Shown: positions 1 through 8,763, numbered from the stretch's first letter. The stretch: 19,968 bases of DNA from Theodoxus fluviatilis (GCA_034096865.1 JAWQFJ010016869.1:20001-39968); one strand, 5' to 3'. Translations and numbers: made by a program. The notes: generated by a model from the letters alone, not told the origin.

Positions 1-876
1 GTTGACTCAAAAACAGGCTTTGATGGTGACATGAAAGGAAAAAAGATTGTAAACATGGAATCCCCCACAGAAGACAAACAAGCCGCAAATAAACAGTATG
101 TAGACTCAATGTTGTCTTCTTTTGGACAGTCAGAAACAACCGTGTTTTTAAAGGTTGATGGAAGAAATAAGATGAAAGGAAACTTGGATTTAGACGGTAA
201 AAAACTCGTGAATGTAGCTGAGCCAACTGAACAAGCAGATACAGCAACTAAGTCTTATGTTGACTCAAAAACAGGCTTGATGGTGACATGAAAGGAAAAA
301 AGATTGTAAACATGGAACTCCCCACAGAAGACAATGATGCAGCTACCAAAAAGTATGTAGACGATGAAGGACGATGAATCAGACACAGAGCATACGTTTC
401 TAAGAAAAGTCGCTTTAAAAAACTCTGATGTGGTTGATAAAGGTAGAAAACCCGTTGAAGTAACTCCAAAGCTGAAAGTTGGCGATCTTGTCTCAGAGCT
501 ATTTCTTGAGTTTCCCGTAAGAGTGAAAACAGTAAATGATCAAGTCCATCTCTCTAGTCATCTAGAAGGATAATTAAAACACAAAGAACATGTCATTTAT
601 GACACTACTGAAATAAATGACGAAACTAATTTAATAGAAGACAAATATTATCTGTGTGGATTTCAGAGTGGTTATAAATCCCTACTGTGGTTTATTACAA
701 GAGGTGGTATTAAAAGAGCTCTTGCAAAAGAGGCCTTCTTTTGTATTCAAAAGCATAACTTTAAACAACAATTTTATCCTGCCCTTGAACTCTACAACAG
801 ACTCAACCCAGAAAACGCTCTTTCAGTGGTATGGCTGCAAATTTTAAAAGTTTTTGAATTGTCAGTGTTTGGGTAA
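1..876 (+). pseudogene. Phage-tail-fibre-like repeat protein remnant (left end outside window)
   Basis: The reading frame is already open at base 1. It carries three copies of a short repeat whose conserved parts read MKGKKIVNM, then PTED, then a KKYVD-type end (about 11-117, 172-267, 288-365). This pattern resembles repeats in phage tail-fibre and adhesin proteins, and I infer a structural or attachment protein from a virus-like or Maverick-like element. Downstream, a non-repetitive part runs to a stop at 874-876; I do not recognise it. The gene is broken three times. One T is missing near 277 relative to the first copy at bases 1-30, which shifts the frame. A 10-bp duplication at 360-379 (GACGATGAAG repeated) restores frame 1. 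An in-frame TAA lies at 571-573, after which the same frame stays open for 100 codons. The family resemblance is from memory, and host origin is not excluded. Confidence 0.55.
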
Positions 877-1061
877 ATACCAAGGCATTTTTGTGTCTGA
901 TACAAACTACCGAATAGTGTTTTTTCCTCTGTTTCAATATGAGTGGCAACTACACTAAAATGTTTATTGTGGTTATATTGGACAAAAGAATAAAAACCGC
1001 TGGCGCTGAACCTCCAGATTTTGGCATTAAAAAAAACCCACAACAACAACAACAAAGATTG

Positions 1062-1130
1062 GGTTCGAACCCGCAACCTCTCGAGAAAAGAGGGGGAAAA
1101 AAAGTAAGGTTCGAACCCGCAACCTCTCAC
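1062..1130 (-). repeat. Two tandem tRNA B-box-like fragments
   Basis: The 21-bp phrase that begins GGTTCGAACCC and ends GCAACCTCTC occurs twice, about 48 bp apart (near 1062 and 1110). Read on the minus strand, each copy resembles the T-arm/B-box end of a tRNA or tRNA-derived SINE. No matching A box is visible for either copy, so they look like duplicated 3' fragments. The core GGTTCGAACC is itself palindromic, so strand assignment relies on the neighbouring tRNA-like unit. Confidence 0.4.
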
Positions 1131-1207
1131 GTGTACAACAACGGGTGGGGTGGCTCTCTCTCTCTCTCTCTGTCGAATACAATACACACATTAAAAAAAG
1201 AAGCTTC

Positions 1208-1296
1208 TGTGCGGATTCGAACCCATACGCGCATCCCCTACAATCAAGCATGTCCCAGCGACAAAAAAATATTTGTCGCGCTACCGAGTGAGCATT
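1208..1296 (-). repeat. tRNA-like unit (tRNA-derived SINE head or tRNA pseudogene)
   Basis: On the minus strand, 1293-1276 reads TGCTCACTCGGTAGCGCG, close to an RNA polymerase III A box. Then comes a perfect 8-bp stem (GCGACAAA / TTTGTCGC), which could be the anticodon arm. The phrase GGGTTCGAATCC at 1224-1213 matches a B box. The A-to-B spacing of about 55 nt fits a tRNA with an extra arm. The acceptor stem does not pair convincingly, so I favour a SINE head or decayed tRNA over a functional tRNA. Confidence 0.5.
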
Positions 1297-1725
1297 CTGT
1301 AAACCCGAGTCAGTAGTATTGACTCTGGCACAGTTCGCAATGAATGCGTAATAGGCTTGACCCTTCGCATTACAGCCTTGCGCCAAAAATAGTTTGTTCT
1401 GATACTATTTTTCTCTCCACTTTTTACAGAAATCATTCAGATGTCAAAACTTGTTTCCATTTCAGCACAAACATTTTATTGTATCGAATTAACGCTTGTT
1501 TGTTGTCTCAACAAGAGTAAGTTAAGAGTTTTGTGCGAAATAGTCTTAGAACTACTTTAACGGCGTATGTCAGGGAGCACATCGGCTATCCCACAAGCCT
1601 CTCGTGTGACCTCCGTTTGCATAAATTGGCCGAAAACCTTCCATCACGTGATGTGAACTGTGCTAGAGATACTTTTGCCGGTAGGCGAAATCTCTAGTTT
1701 ACTAGAATGCGGAGTGAGCTAATCC
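1297..1725. other. Unassigned DNA with several perfect short inverted repeats
   Basis: No convincing gene. AAAAATAGT (1385-1393) pairs perfectly with ACTATTTTT (1404-1412). CATCACGTGATG at 1642-1653 is a 12-bp palindrome containing the E-box CACGTG. A longer imperfect hairpin follows at 1663-1697. These could be remains of small inverted-repeat elements; no transposon ends were recognised. Confidence 0.4.
1663..1697. repeat. Imperfect hairpin, about 15-17 bp stem
   Basis: CTAGAGAT at the left pairs perfectly with ATCTCTAG at the right. After a 2-base gap, the inner arms TTTTGCC and GGCGAAA pair with one mismatch around a GGTA loop. The function is unknown. Confidence 0.5.
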
Positions 1726-1765
1726 ATAAAGCTGTGAGGACCTCCAGTAAACCTGGAAGGATAAA
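1726..1765 (+). repeat. Hairpin module, isolated copy
   Basis: This unit (ATAAAGCTGTGAGGACC, then CTCCAGTAAACCTGGA) is the same as the tandem pair at 2163-2235 apart from its edges and one G-to-A change, which weakens the stem by one pair. It lies about 440 bp from that pair, on the other side of the (CA)n tract. Confidence 0.8.
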
Positions 1766-1989
1766 AAATCCTTCTTTCTCCTTCACCAATGTCCAATCTC
1801 CTCGAAATTAAGTCACGTTATTCCACGTCAAATGATCACGTCACACATGCCAAAACTTCCCTTGAGTCGGGACAGCGTTCCGTCCCTTGCCTTCTTTGCA
1901 ACACCAAAACGTACAAAAGTCACTTTCTTTTCAAACCTCGATTCCGAAAAATTGATACATTCAATCGGACCTAACTTCTAGTAAGTGTG

Positions 1990-2080
1990 CAAAATGTCAA
2001 GGAAATCCATCCAGTAGTTTTTGAGATATCAGCCGTTAAGTCGGGACTGACAGACACACACACACACACACACACACGCG

Positions 2081-2119
<39 letters not shown>

Positions 2120-2120
2120 G

Positions 2121-2162
<42 letters not shown>
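1990..2162 (+). repeat. (CA)n microsatellite with conserved-looking leader
   Basis: From about 2052 to 2162 the sequence is almost pure CA, interrupted by a (CG)n block near 2077-2089 and two GCA interruptions near 2115-2127. The leader ending GAGATATCAGCC...GGGACTGACAGACA resembles the 3' tail of many invertebrate dispersed elements that end in growing CA or CAGA tracts; that comparison is from memory. Confidence 0.8.
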
Positions 2163-2164
<2 letters not shown>

Positions 2165-2235
2165 TAAAGCTGTGAGGACCTCCAGTAAACCTGGAGGGAT
2201 AAAGCTGTGAGGACCTCCAGTAAACCTGGAGGGAT
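2163..2235 (+). repeat. Tandem pair of a 35-bp hairpin module
   Basis: Two identical 35-bp units begin at 2163 and 2198. Each contains CCTCCAG-TAAAC-CTGGAGG, a perfect 7-bp stem with a 5-nt loop. A third copy is at 1726-1765. The second unit abuts the broken C-terminal end of the HNH gene. Confidence 0.85.
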
Positions 2236-2560
2236 AATCTCTACTCTGTTTTTCAAGTGTTAAGTTGTCCAGACTGTTATTGGTTTTGTCACCATCGTTA
2301 TGAACTGCTCTCATTCCGTCAGGAACCTCTCCATTGAAACACTCCCAAACAAACCTCTGGACTTGAATACAACAATAGGTCTTGATTTTTGGGCAATGTT
2401 GTGGCCTTACCCTTGCGATGAGGTCACCATTACTATTGAAGGCACCCTTATATTTCTTGTTTAGTGTTGCATGTTGTATATCTCCATCACGGCTGGCTTG
2501 GTATAAATCATAAATGGGATGTGTGATCATTTCATTTGTAGATGTTGCTGTTTCAAACAT
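2236..2560 (-). pseudogene. HNH endonuclease (HNH_3/NUMOD4-like), 3'-truncated
   Basis: The minus-strand frame from the ATG at 2560 encodes about 107 credible residues. An N-terminal part with IYDLYQASRDGDI fits a NUMOD4-like lead-in. The HNH core then reads FVWECFNGEVPDGM, AVHNDGDKTNNSLDNL, matching the HNH_3 arrangement (H, then N-D-G, then N-x-L-D-N-L). Such proteins cut DNA and occur as homing or virus-borne nucleases; their presence in a eukaryotic genome usually reflects a virus-like or mobile origin. The frame stays open into the hairpin module and (CA)n tract, but the protein sequence there is clearly repeat-derived, so the gene is truncated near 2236. The His normally opening the motif is replaced or shifted (A-V-H-N-D here), so activity is uncertain. 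Confidence 0.65.
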
Positions 2561-2585
2561 TTTTATATATTTTATACAGAGAAAA

Positions 2586-2587
<2 letters not shown>

Positions 2588-2642
<55 letters not shown>
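2588..2642. repeat. (TA)n microsatellite
   Basis: Uninterrupted AT alternation of about 55 bp, just upstream of the minus-strand HNH start. It could extrude as a cruciform. Confidence 0.9.
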
Positions 2643-2645
<3 letters not shown>

Positions 2646-2764
2646 ATAAGAATGGTGATTAGAGAATCTGACAGAGCGATAAAAGGCTATACTAGTAGCC
2701 ACACAGTTAATATTGTGAACAGCAGTTCCCCCGAGGGTCAACTCAATCAAACCAAGCAGTCTGT

Positions 2765-2905
2765 TGGTTGGTTGCCGTTTCGTCGTTTCCCGTTTCGCCG
2801 TATGGGTGTCAAATCGCCATATTCGTCAATTTTTTTCTTAAGGCGATCCCGTGCTATTTCGCCGTCCTCTTTAGTTTCGGTTCGCCGTACTGGGAACTTG
2901 GGCAT
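2765..2905. repeat. Degenerate GCCGTTTC-type minisatellite
   Basis: Several spaced copies of TTTCGCCGT or TTTCGTCGT with CCCG or CCGT spacers occur here. The same motif, in reverse complement, forms a regular 15-bp array at 8674-8748. This copy is irregular and partly decayed. Confidence 0.5.
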
Positions 2906-2910
2906 GTATG

Positions 2911-3110
2911 AGTAGTCTTCAGTTTGTTGCTTGTACATCCCGTGCGAGTGAGTGGTCTTCAGTTTGTTGCTTGTACATCCCGTGCGAGTGAGTGGTCTTC
3001 AGTTTGTTGCTTGTACATCCCGTGCAAGTGAATGGTCTTCAGTTTGTTGCTTGTACATCCCGTGCAAGTGAATGGTCTTCAGTTTGTTGCTTGTACACCC
3101 CGAGTGAGTA
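2911..3110. repeat. 40-bp minisatellite, five copies
   Basis: Units start at 2911, 2951, 2991, 3031 and 3071. Each begins AGTGGTCTTCAGTTTGTTGC and continues TTGTACATCCCGTGCGAGTG, with A/G differences that link copies 2-3 and 4-5. The period is not a multiple of three, so the reading frames through it are not coding. Confidence 0.92.
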
Positions 3111-3199
3111 CCTCAGTCTTGTCATGGTCTTGAGTAAAAAGCAAGTTGAAAGTCGATTGTGCCGTTTCGAGCGTCTCGTAAGCAGCGGTGGTAGGCCTA

Positions 3200-3352
3200 A
3201 TGGAGTTCGTGGAAAAAAAACGTGGTGGTCTGTCACTTATTTTGAATAGCCACAGGTACAGAAAAGACTACAACCGTGGTGAAAATATTTATTGGAAGTG
3301 TACTGTTGACAACTGTCCTGTGCGTTGTAATCCAGAGGCACAGAGGAATTAA
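3200..3352 (+). pseudogene. FLYWCH zinc finger, N-terminal half
   Basis: A 50-codon frame opens at the ATG at 3200. It shows the first half of a FLYWCH finger: a leading GGLSLILNSHRY segment, an aromatic IYWKC, then C-x4-C (WKCTVDNCPVRC). The closing His-x-His is not here; it appears in frame after 3815 (GDHSHP), immediately before the MULE transposase. FLYWCH fingers bind DNA and are commonly fused to MULE transposases, which fits the order here. The frame ends in TAA at 3350-3352, then a CT/TATC repeat tract begins. Either the tract lies in an intron (an acceptor-like ...TATATAG precedes 3815 with a long pyrimidine run) or the repeat expanded within the exon. I see no clear donor, so the gene may be broken. 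Confidence 0.6.
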
Positions 3353-3362
3353 CGAAGATTAG

Positions 3363-3660
<298 letters not shown>

Positions 3661-3814
3661 CTTTTTTTTGGGTCTCTCTTGTTCTCTCTCTGTCGTTCTT
3701 TCCCTCTATATTTTTTTCTGATGATGATGATGATGAAATGAGTGTATAGTCCCAAGTCGGCAGACCTGCCATGGAGACTGACTATTTTTTCTCTCTTTCT
3801 GTCTGTTTATATAG

Positions 3815-5045
3815 GTCCCCGGGGATCATTCTCATCCAGCTTCCCATGCTCAGATGGAGGCAAAGATGCTGGTATCAGGGGTAAAAAGAAAATGCACAGA
3901 AGAACTTGTCCGTTCTGTAAAACAACTGTACAACGAGGCATTGAGATAAATGAACGCTCGCGACAATGCTGATGAAATTGCTGGATTTTCCCCCCAATCC
4001 CATCAAGTGAAGTCTTCCCTCTACAGAGAAAGAAGGAAATTTCTGCCAGTACTTCCACAAACACGCAGTGAAGTGGACATCCAGCCGCCCTTCAGCGAAA
4101 CTGTGGATGGGAAACGTTTCCTCCTTGCTTCTGACGGACATGCTGACAAGATTCTGGTCTTTGGAACTGAAGAGAATGTGAACAGGATGTGCGCTTCTGA
4201 CAAGTTGTTCATGGACGGAACTTTCTGGACGACTCCAATCGTGTTCACGCAGTTGTATACAATACACGTAATGCAGTATGATGTCATGACCCCGGTGATC
4301 TATGCGCTTTTGCCAGACAAAAAGAGAGAGACGTATAGACGGCTTTTTAACGAAGCGTGCCGCTGCGAGGATTGGTCTGGCATTTGACCCTCCTCGGTGC
4401 TCAGTCGACTTTGAGTTGGCATGCATTCAACCTATCTCAGTCGAGTTTCCCAACGCTGTCACAGACGGATGTCTATTCCACTTCACTCAGTTCATTTGGC
4501 GGAAGACTCAGAAGGTTGGCCTTGCGAATGATTATGGAGACAACCCTGAAATAAGATCATTCATTCGTCGACTGGCAGGACTCTCGTTCGTTCCGTTTGA
4601 CAGACAAGACCAAGCCTGGCTTTTGATTGCGGGAGATGCTCCAGACGATGCAAGAATTGTGCAACTGACAGACTACTTCATCAGAACATGGTTCGATGAC
4701 ATCGCAGCAAGATTCCCTCGCCGAATGTGGAATCAATTCGATCGCATGACATTGGGTTCTTCAAGAACGAATAACCACGTTGAGGGATTCCACTCGTCAA
4801 TGAACAGGAGGAGTCAAGGGGCGCATCCAAACATCTTCAAGCTGTGCACACTCATCAGAGAGCAGCAAGAACAGTCAGAGGGGCTCCTTCGACTTCGAGG
4901 AGCTGGCCAACCTCTGCGCAGAAAAGTTCATCGGTTTCTGACCACTTCCAGGAGACTCCAACAACTCCACGAGGAAATGGTCAGCGGGCAACGTGACCTC
5001 TTGGAGTTTGTTGATGCTTGCTCCACTGCTATCGCCATCGGTTAA
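3815..5045 (+). pseudogene. FLYWCH-linked MULE transposase (Mutator-like), frameshifted
   Basis: The frame from 3815 opens with GDHSHPASH, the His-x-His end of the FLYWCH finger, then a basic helical linker. A TAA at 3947-3949 is followed directly by an in-frame ATG at 3950. The catalytic domain has MDGTFWTTPIVF (first Asp at 4214-4216). A frameshift between about 4340 and 4370 moves to the third frame. There CSVDFELACI gives the second Asp (4407-4409), DGCLFHFTQ follows, and TNNHVEGFH supplies the Glu (4782-4784). These are the DDE positions of MULE transposases, which cut and rejoin transposon ends. The C-terminal region ends at TAA 5043-5045. All catalytic residues remain, so damage is limited to one stop, one frameshift and the split finger. 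No terminal inverted repeats were recognised nearby. A domesticated gene is less likely given these breaks. Confidence 0.85.
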
Positions 5046-5100
5046 GAATATGTCAGAGAGCAGCAAGAACAGACAGTCAGAGCCCTTCTTTGACTTCAAA
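4856..5100 (+). repeat. Local duplication at the 3' end of the MULE gene
   Basis: The phrase CAGAGAGCAGCAAGAAC at 4856 recurs at 5054, just after the stop codon, with similar flanking sequence (CAGTCAGAG, then a CTTC-GACTTC pattern) for about 45 bp. The second copy lies downstream of the stop and is diverged. It may be a slippage or repair duplicate of the transposase tail. Confidence 0.55.
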
Positions 5101-5238
5101 GAATATGTCAGAAAAAGAGAGACCGAAAGAATGAAAGACTAAATGTTAAGATTTTATATGATTTTTAATGTTTTCAATGAAGTTCACTAAATTTCTCAGT
5201 TAATTAAATGTCTCATTTCCCTAGTAATTAAAGTAATG

Positions 5239-5288
5239 TCTGATTTCTATATCTCTGTCTTTTACTGATTTCTATATCTCTCACTTTT
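5239..5288 (+). repeat. 25-bp minisatellite, copies 1 and 2
   Basis: Two copies of a 25-bp unit (ACTGATTTCTATATCTCTC then ACTTTT in copy 2) lie at 5239-5263 and 5264-5288. A third copy is at 8621-8645, across the LTR element. The three copies would be contiguous without the insertion. Confidence 0.85.
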
Positions 5289-5292
5289 ACTG

Positions 5293-6082
5293 TGTGATGG
5301 AGTGGCATGAGGCATGATGGTAGCAGGGCGCAGGTATGAGACAAATCGTACTTGCTTTCCACAACTTTATTCATCCATGGGTACAGGAGCCCCTGGCTGG
5401 TCCGAGGCCTGATGATAATGGCCTGGACCAACCCAAGACCATGGTCATAGTGATCTCTCCCCCAGATGGTATGGGGTCTCTCAAGAGACTGGTGGTGAAC
5501 GCCTCTGTAGGGACTGATGGTGAGCTCTCTCTCGACCTGCCGACAGCCCTTCCTTATCAAAGCAACGCGCGGACCCCAGGGGAGCCAGGCTTGAAATCAG
5601 CAGTAGTGGATTTCAGCCTGTCTTGGGGTTGTGCTTTCCTAGTGATATAAAAAGGCTCATTGCTGCCTTATACTTACTCAAAATTATTCAAACCAAGTGT
5701 TGCCTTGATAGGCATAACAAAGTCAATCGAATGAATATTGCACCATTGCAATCAGATGCCTTAATTTAGAGAAAGTATCAAATTTGTCTCTAGATTTCTA
5801 ACAATTTGTGAATAGCCGCGCGAACGGAACGATAGAGGGGAGCTGTCCCCGAAGTCACATGTCAAGTTCAATTAACAAACAGATAAGGGGAGGCGCACTG
5901 GGACCCTCCCAGGCTGATAAGATACATAGTAGGCTGGTCTTACAACATATATAGAACATGGCCGTCTGAGACGCAGGATACATGATACAGGGATACAGGG
6001 AGGGGGAGAGGGGAAACATGCTGACAGTGCTTGGCTTGGGCCAGCGCTTTGACAAGGCAAAAGGGAGGAGGGGGAGGAGGGG

Positions 6083-6172
<90 letters not shown>

Positions 6173-6202
6173 AAACTTTGGGCTTCACTACACCCGGCCA
6201 CA
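5293..6202 (-). repeat. 3' LTR of the non-autonomous element
   Basis: 910 bp. It includes a pure (GA)n tract at about 6088-6170. The minus-strand AATAAA is at 5371-5366. A 104-codon open frame at 5336-5650 on the plus strand is present and identical in both LTRs, which is expected of a copied LTR and does not show coding. It differs from the other LTR by a 5-bp insertion near 5829 and 2 bp near 5848. Confidence 0.88.
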
Positions 6203-7639
6203 TATCCCGCCAATCTAACAGTGCTTCGCCCTCGAAGTACAAGAAAAACAATGTCTAGTCAATCTGGTTCGTTCAGGTGATTACAAGTAGTCATTCAACA
6301 TAGAAAACATCATAGCATCCGAACTTGATACAACAGGTTGGGTCAGACATCTTGAAGCGGTCTTAACCCTTCAGCAAGTGTCATCAACCTGACATAAAAC
6401 ATACACAACTTGTGCCTCAAAAACAAGCTAGAAGCGGTCTGAACCCTTCAACTAGATGTAAGAAGCCACAGGTTAAACACTAAATATTGGTGCTACACTC
6501 AACAGTAACACCCCGCAATGCTCTGACCGCATTACGAATTCCACCGTAATAAGACCAATTACGGTGCCACCGCAATGGACATCTCTGCCATTACGAACCA
6601 TAACAAAAATAGACAAAGACATAAGTCCGGGATGCATTGGAACAAGACATACCAGGCGTGAGGTTACATTCCATGAACAAGACCTTGGGTGGTATTTGAC
6701 CTGAATCCACAAGGCTGTCCATCCCAGAATACAACACGCACAACAATGAGACACTACAGTCAGAATGACAACTTGCAATCAAAATATGAACCAATTTTCA
6801 CACCACAATGGTAACATTTCATTACAAATACGATATCCTGAATATATCAAGTGATAAGTATATTACTTCTTAAGTAACTTTAACATAAAAATTGTATTAC
6901 ACTGAACACTTTGGTTTTTTTTCCATCACAACAACGTGTATAGAAAGACAAGTAGGCAACGATCTTCCATTTAAAAATCAAAATAGCGACTGCAGAAATT
7001 GCCTGTTTCGTTTATCAAAATGGATTACTTACAATTAGAGTGCCCATTCCAATGAAGGGAATCGCATCCGTGTGTCTTCACAAAACTGTTCGTTGTCTCT
7101 CAACACACACACACACACACACACAAACACAACCGAAGACGGCAGTCACACAATGCCGAACTGTTCATGACGGGAATGAGTCCTGGAGGCGGGCGTGTGG
7201 AATGCCAGCCGTTGTTTAGCATTCCAGGGAAGGTGTCTGCTATCTTCGGGTGATGAAGGGCTTGGCTGGTGATTCCAGTCTCACCAAAGGCAGGTTGGAG
7301 GGGTGCCCTCTGGAGAAACAGCTGCATGTTATGGCTCCATTTCATGATGATGTTGTGGCAGGGATGCTCCGGTGATGACAAGGAATGGAACGGCGGGTGG
7401 CAGGCTACTGAGGAGGTCGTGCACTGCAGTGTGGCACTGACCATTTTTCTGTCTCTGAAGGAGGTTGAGGCCAAGTCTCGAAAGTGGCAGATGTCGTATG
7501 CTTCCAGCTGGAGGCGTCTGATGGCGAAATGGAGGCGGTAGTTTTTAGTCTTTTCCTCCGTGGAAAGCGTCAGGCTCCGATTGTATTCAGAAAAGTTCTG
7601 GAAAGAGCACGATGTCTCACCCTGCTCAGCAGCGCCATT
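6203..7639 (-). other. Interior of the LTR element, no recognisable gene
   Basis: I found no retroelement protein motif on either strand. A phrase AGAAGCGGTCTGAACCCTTCA occurs near 6430 and, with changes, near 6345. A short (CA)n lies at 7102-7124. An open minus-strand frame covers 7100-7711, but it starts inside the LTR and crosses the PBS, so it cannot be a normal Gag; it could contain a gag remnant or be chance. Confidence 0.6.
7620..7637 (-). promoter_or_regulatory. Primer binding site, possibly tRNA-Ser
   Basis: Two bases after the LTR end, the minus strand reads TGGCGCTGCTGAGCAGGG. The plus strand therefore ends GCGCCA, like a tRNA 3' end. The best remembered match is a serine tRNA (TGGCG, then a G-rich segment ending GCAGG), allowing one gap. 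The tRNA identity is tentative, but the position is right for reverse-transcription priming. Confidence 0.65.
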
Positions 7640-8425
7640 TGTGATGGAGTGGCATGAGGATTGATGGTAGCAGGGCGCAGGTATGAGACAAATCGTACTT
7701 GCTTTCCACAACTTTATTCATCCATGGGTACAGGAGCCCCTGGCTGGTCCGAGGCCTGATGATAATGGCCTGGACCAACCCAAGACCATGGTCATAGTGA
7801 TCTCTCCCCCAGATGGTATGGGGTCTCTCAAGAGACTGGTGGTGAACGCCTCTGTAGGGACTGATGGTGAGCTCTCTCTCGACCTGCCGACAGCCCTTCC
7901 TTATCAAAGCAACGCGCGGACCCCAGGGGAGCCAGGCTTGAAATCAGCAGTAGTGGATTTCAGCCTGTCTTGGGGTTGTGCTTTCCTAGTGATATAAAAA
8001 GGCTCATTGCTGCCTTACACTTACTCAAAATTATTCAAACCAAGTGTTGCCTTGATAGGCATAACAAAGTCAATCGAATGAATATTGCACCATTGCAATC
8101 AGATGCCTTAATTTAGAGAAAGTATCAAATTTGTCTCTAGATTTCTAACAATTTGTGAATAGCCGCGCGAACGATAGAGGGGAGCTGTCCGAAGTCACAT
8201 GTCAAGTTCAATTAACAAACAGATAAGGGGAGGCGCACTGGGACCCTCCCAGGCTGATAAGATACATAGTAGGCTGGTCTTACAACATATATAGAACATG
8301 GCCGTCTGAGACGCAGGATACATGATACAGGGATACAGGGAGGGGGAGAGGGGAAACATGCTGACAGTGCTTGGCTTGGGCCAGCGCTTTGACAAGGCAA
8401 AAGGGAGGAGGGGGAGGAGGGGGAG

Positions 8426-8491
<66 letters not shown>

Positions 8492-8529
8492 AGAGAAGAG
8501 AGAGAGAGAGAGAGAGAGAAAAAGAGAGA

Positions 8530-8590
<61 letters not shown>

Positions 8591-8620
8591 AAACTTTGGG
8601 CTTCACTACACCCGGCCACA
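7640..8620 (-). repeat. 5' LTR of the non-autonomous element
   Basis: 981 bp. It is longer than its partner mainly because its GA tract (about 8428-8588) is interrupted and expanded with AAAAAGAG and GAAGG variants. The minus-strand AATAAA is at 7718-7713. Confidence 0.88.
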
Positions 8621-8645
8621 ACTGATTTCTATGTATCTCACTTTT
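8621..8645 (+). repeat. 25-bp minisatellite, copy 3
   Basis: ACTGATTTCTATGTATCTC plus ACTTTT matches the two copies at 5239-5288 except for one or two bases. Its first four bases form the right-hand target duplication. Confidence 0.85.
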
Positions 8646-8673
8646 ACGGCAAAGTGACACTTACTTGATTAAT

Positions 8674-8748
8674 ACGGCAAAACGGAAAACGGCAAAACAG
8701 GAAACGGTGAAATGGGAAACGGCGAAATGGGAAACGGCGGAACGGGAA
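8674..8748. repeat. 15-bp minisatellite, five copies
   Basis: Five units of exactly 15 bp starting ACGGCAAAACGGAAA, ACGGCAAAACAGGAA, ACGGTGAAATGGGAA and so on. Its reverse complement is the motif seen at 2765-2905. A first partial copy may lie at 8646. It ends about 15 bp before the polymerase remnant. Confidence 0.88.
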
Positions 8749-8763
8749 CATCCCCCCAAAAAA

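Larger units (their letters stand above)
5293..8620 (-). mobile_element. Young non-autonomous LTR retrotransposon (TRIM/LARD-like)
   Basis: Two direct repeats (5293-6202 and 7640-8620) begin TGTGATGG and end CCGGCCACA, so both have TG...CA ends. They flank a 1437-bp interior. The host sequence ACTG appears immediately on both outer sides (5289-5292, 8621-8624), a 4-bp target duplication as in many Ty3/Gypsy insertions. Orientation is minus: on that strand a PBS-like sequence follows the right LTR, and an AATAAA signal lies about 75 bp from the LTR's distal end. By eye the LTRs differ by about three substitutions and two small indels outside the GA tract, so insertion looks recent. No gag, RT or integrase motif is visible inside, so movement would need enzymes from another element. 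The Gypsy element at 15.5-20 kb has different LTRs and a different PBS, so it is not its obvious helper. Confidence 0.85.

Noticed and set aside
2029..2256. Cys/Val-rich ORFs through the (CA)n tract
   Set aside because: Repeat-derived; only the part before 2236 on the minus strand (the HNH domain) is credible.
2911..3110. CRISPR array (regular 40-bp spacing)
   Set aside because: The whole 40-bp unit repeats with no unique spacers, and the context is eukaryotic: it is a minisatellite.
5336..5650. 104-codon ORF repeated identically at 7683-7997
   Set aside because: Lies inside both LTRs of one element; identity reflects LTR copying, and no domain is recognised.
7100..7711. 203-codon minus-strand ORF as a Gag candidate
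   Set aside because: It starts within the LTR, crosses the PBS and ends in a (CA)n tract; no Gag or zinc-knuckle motif.
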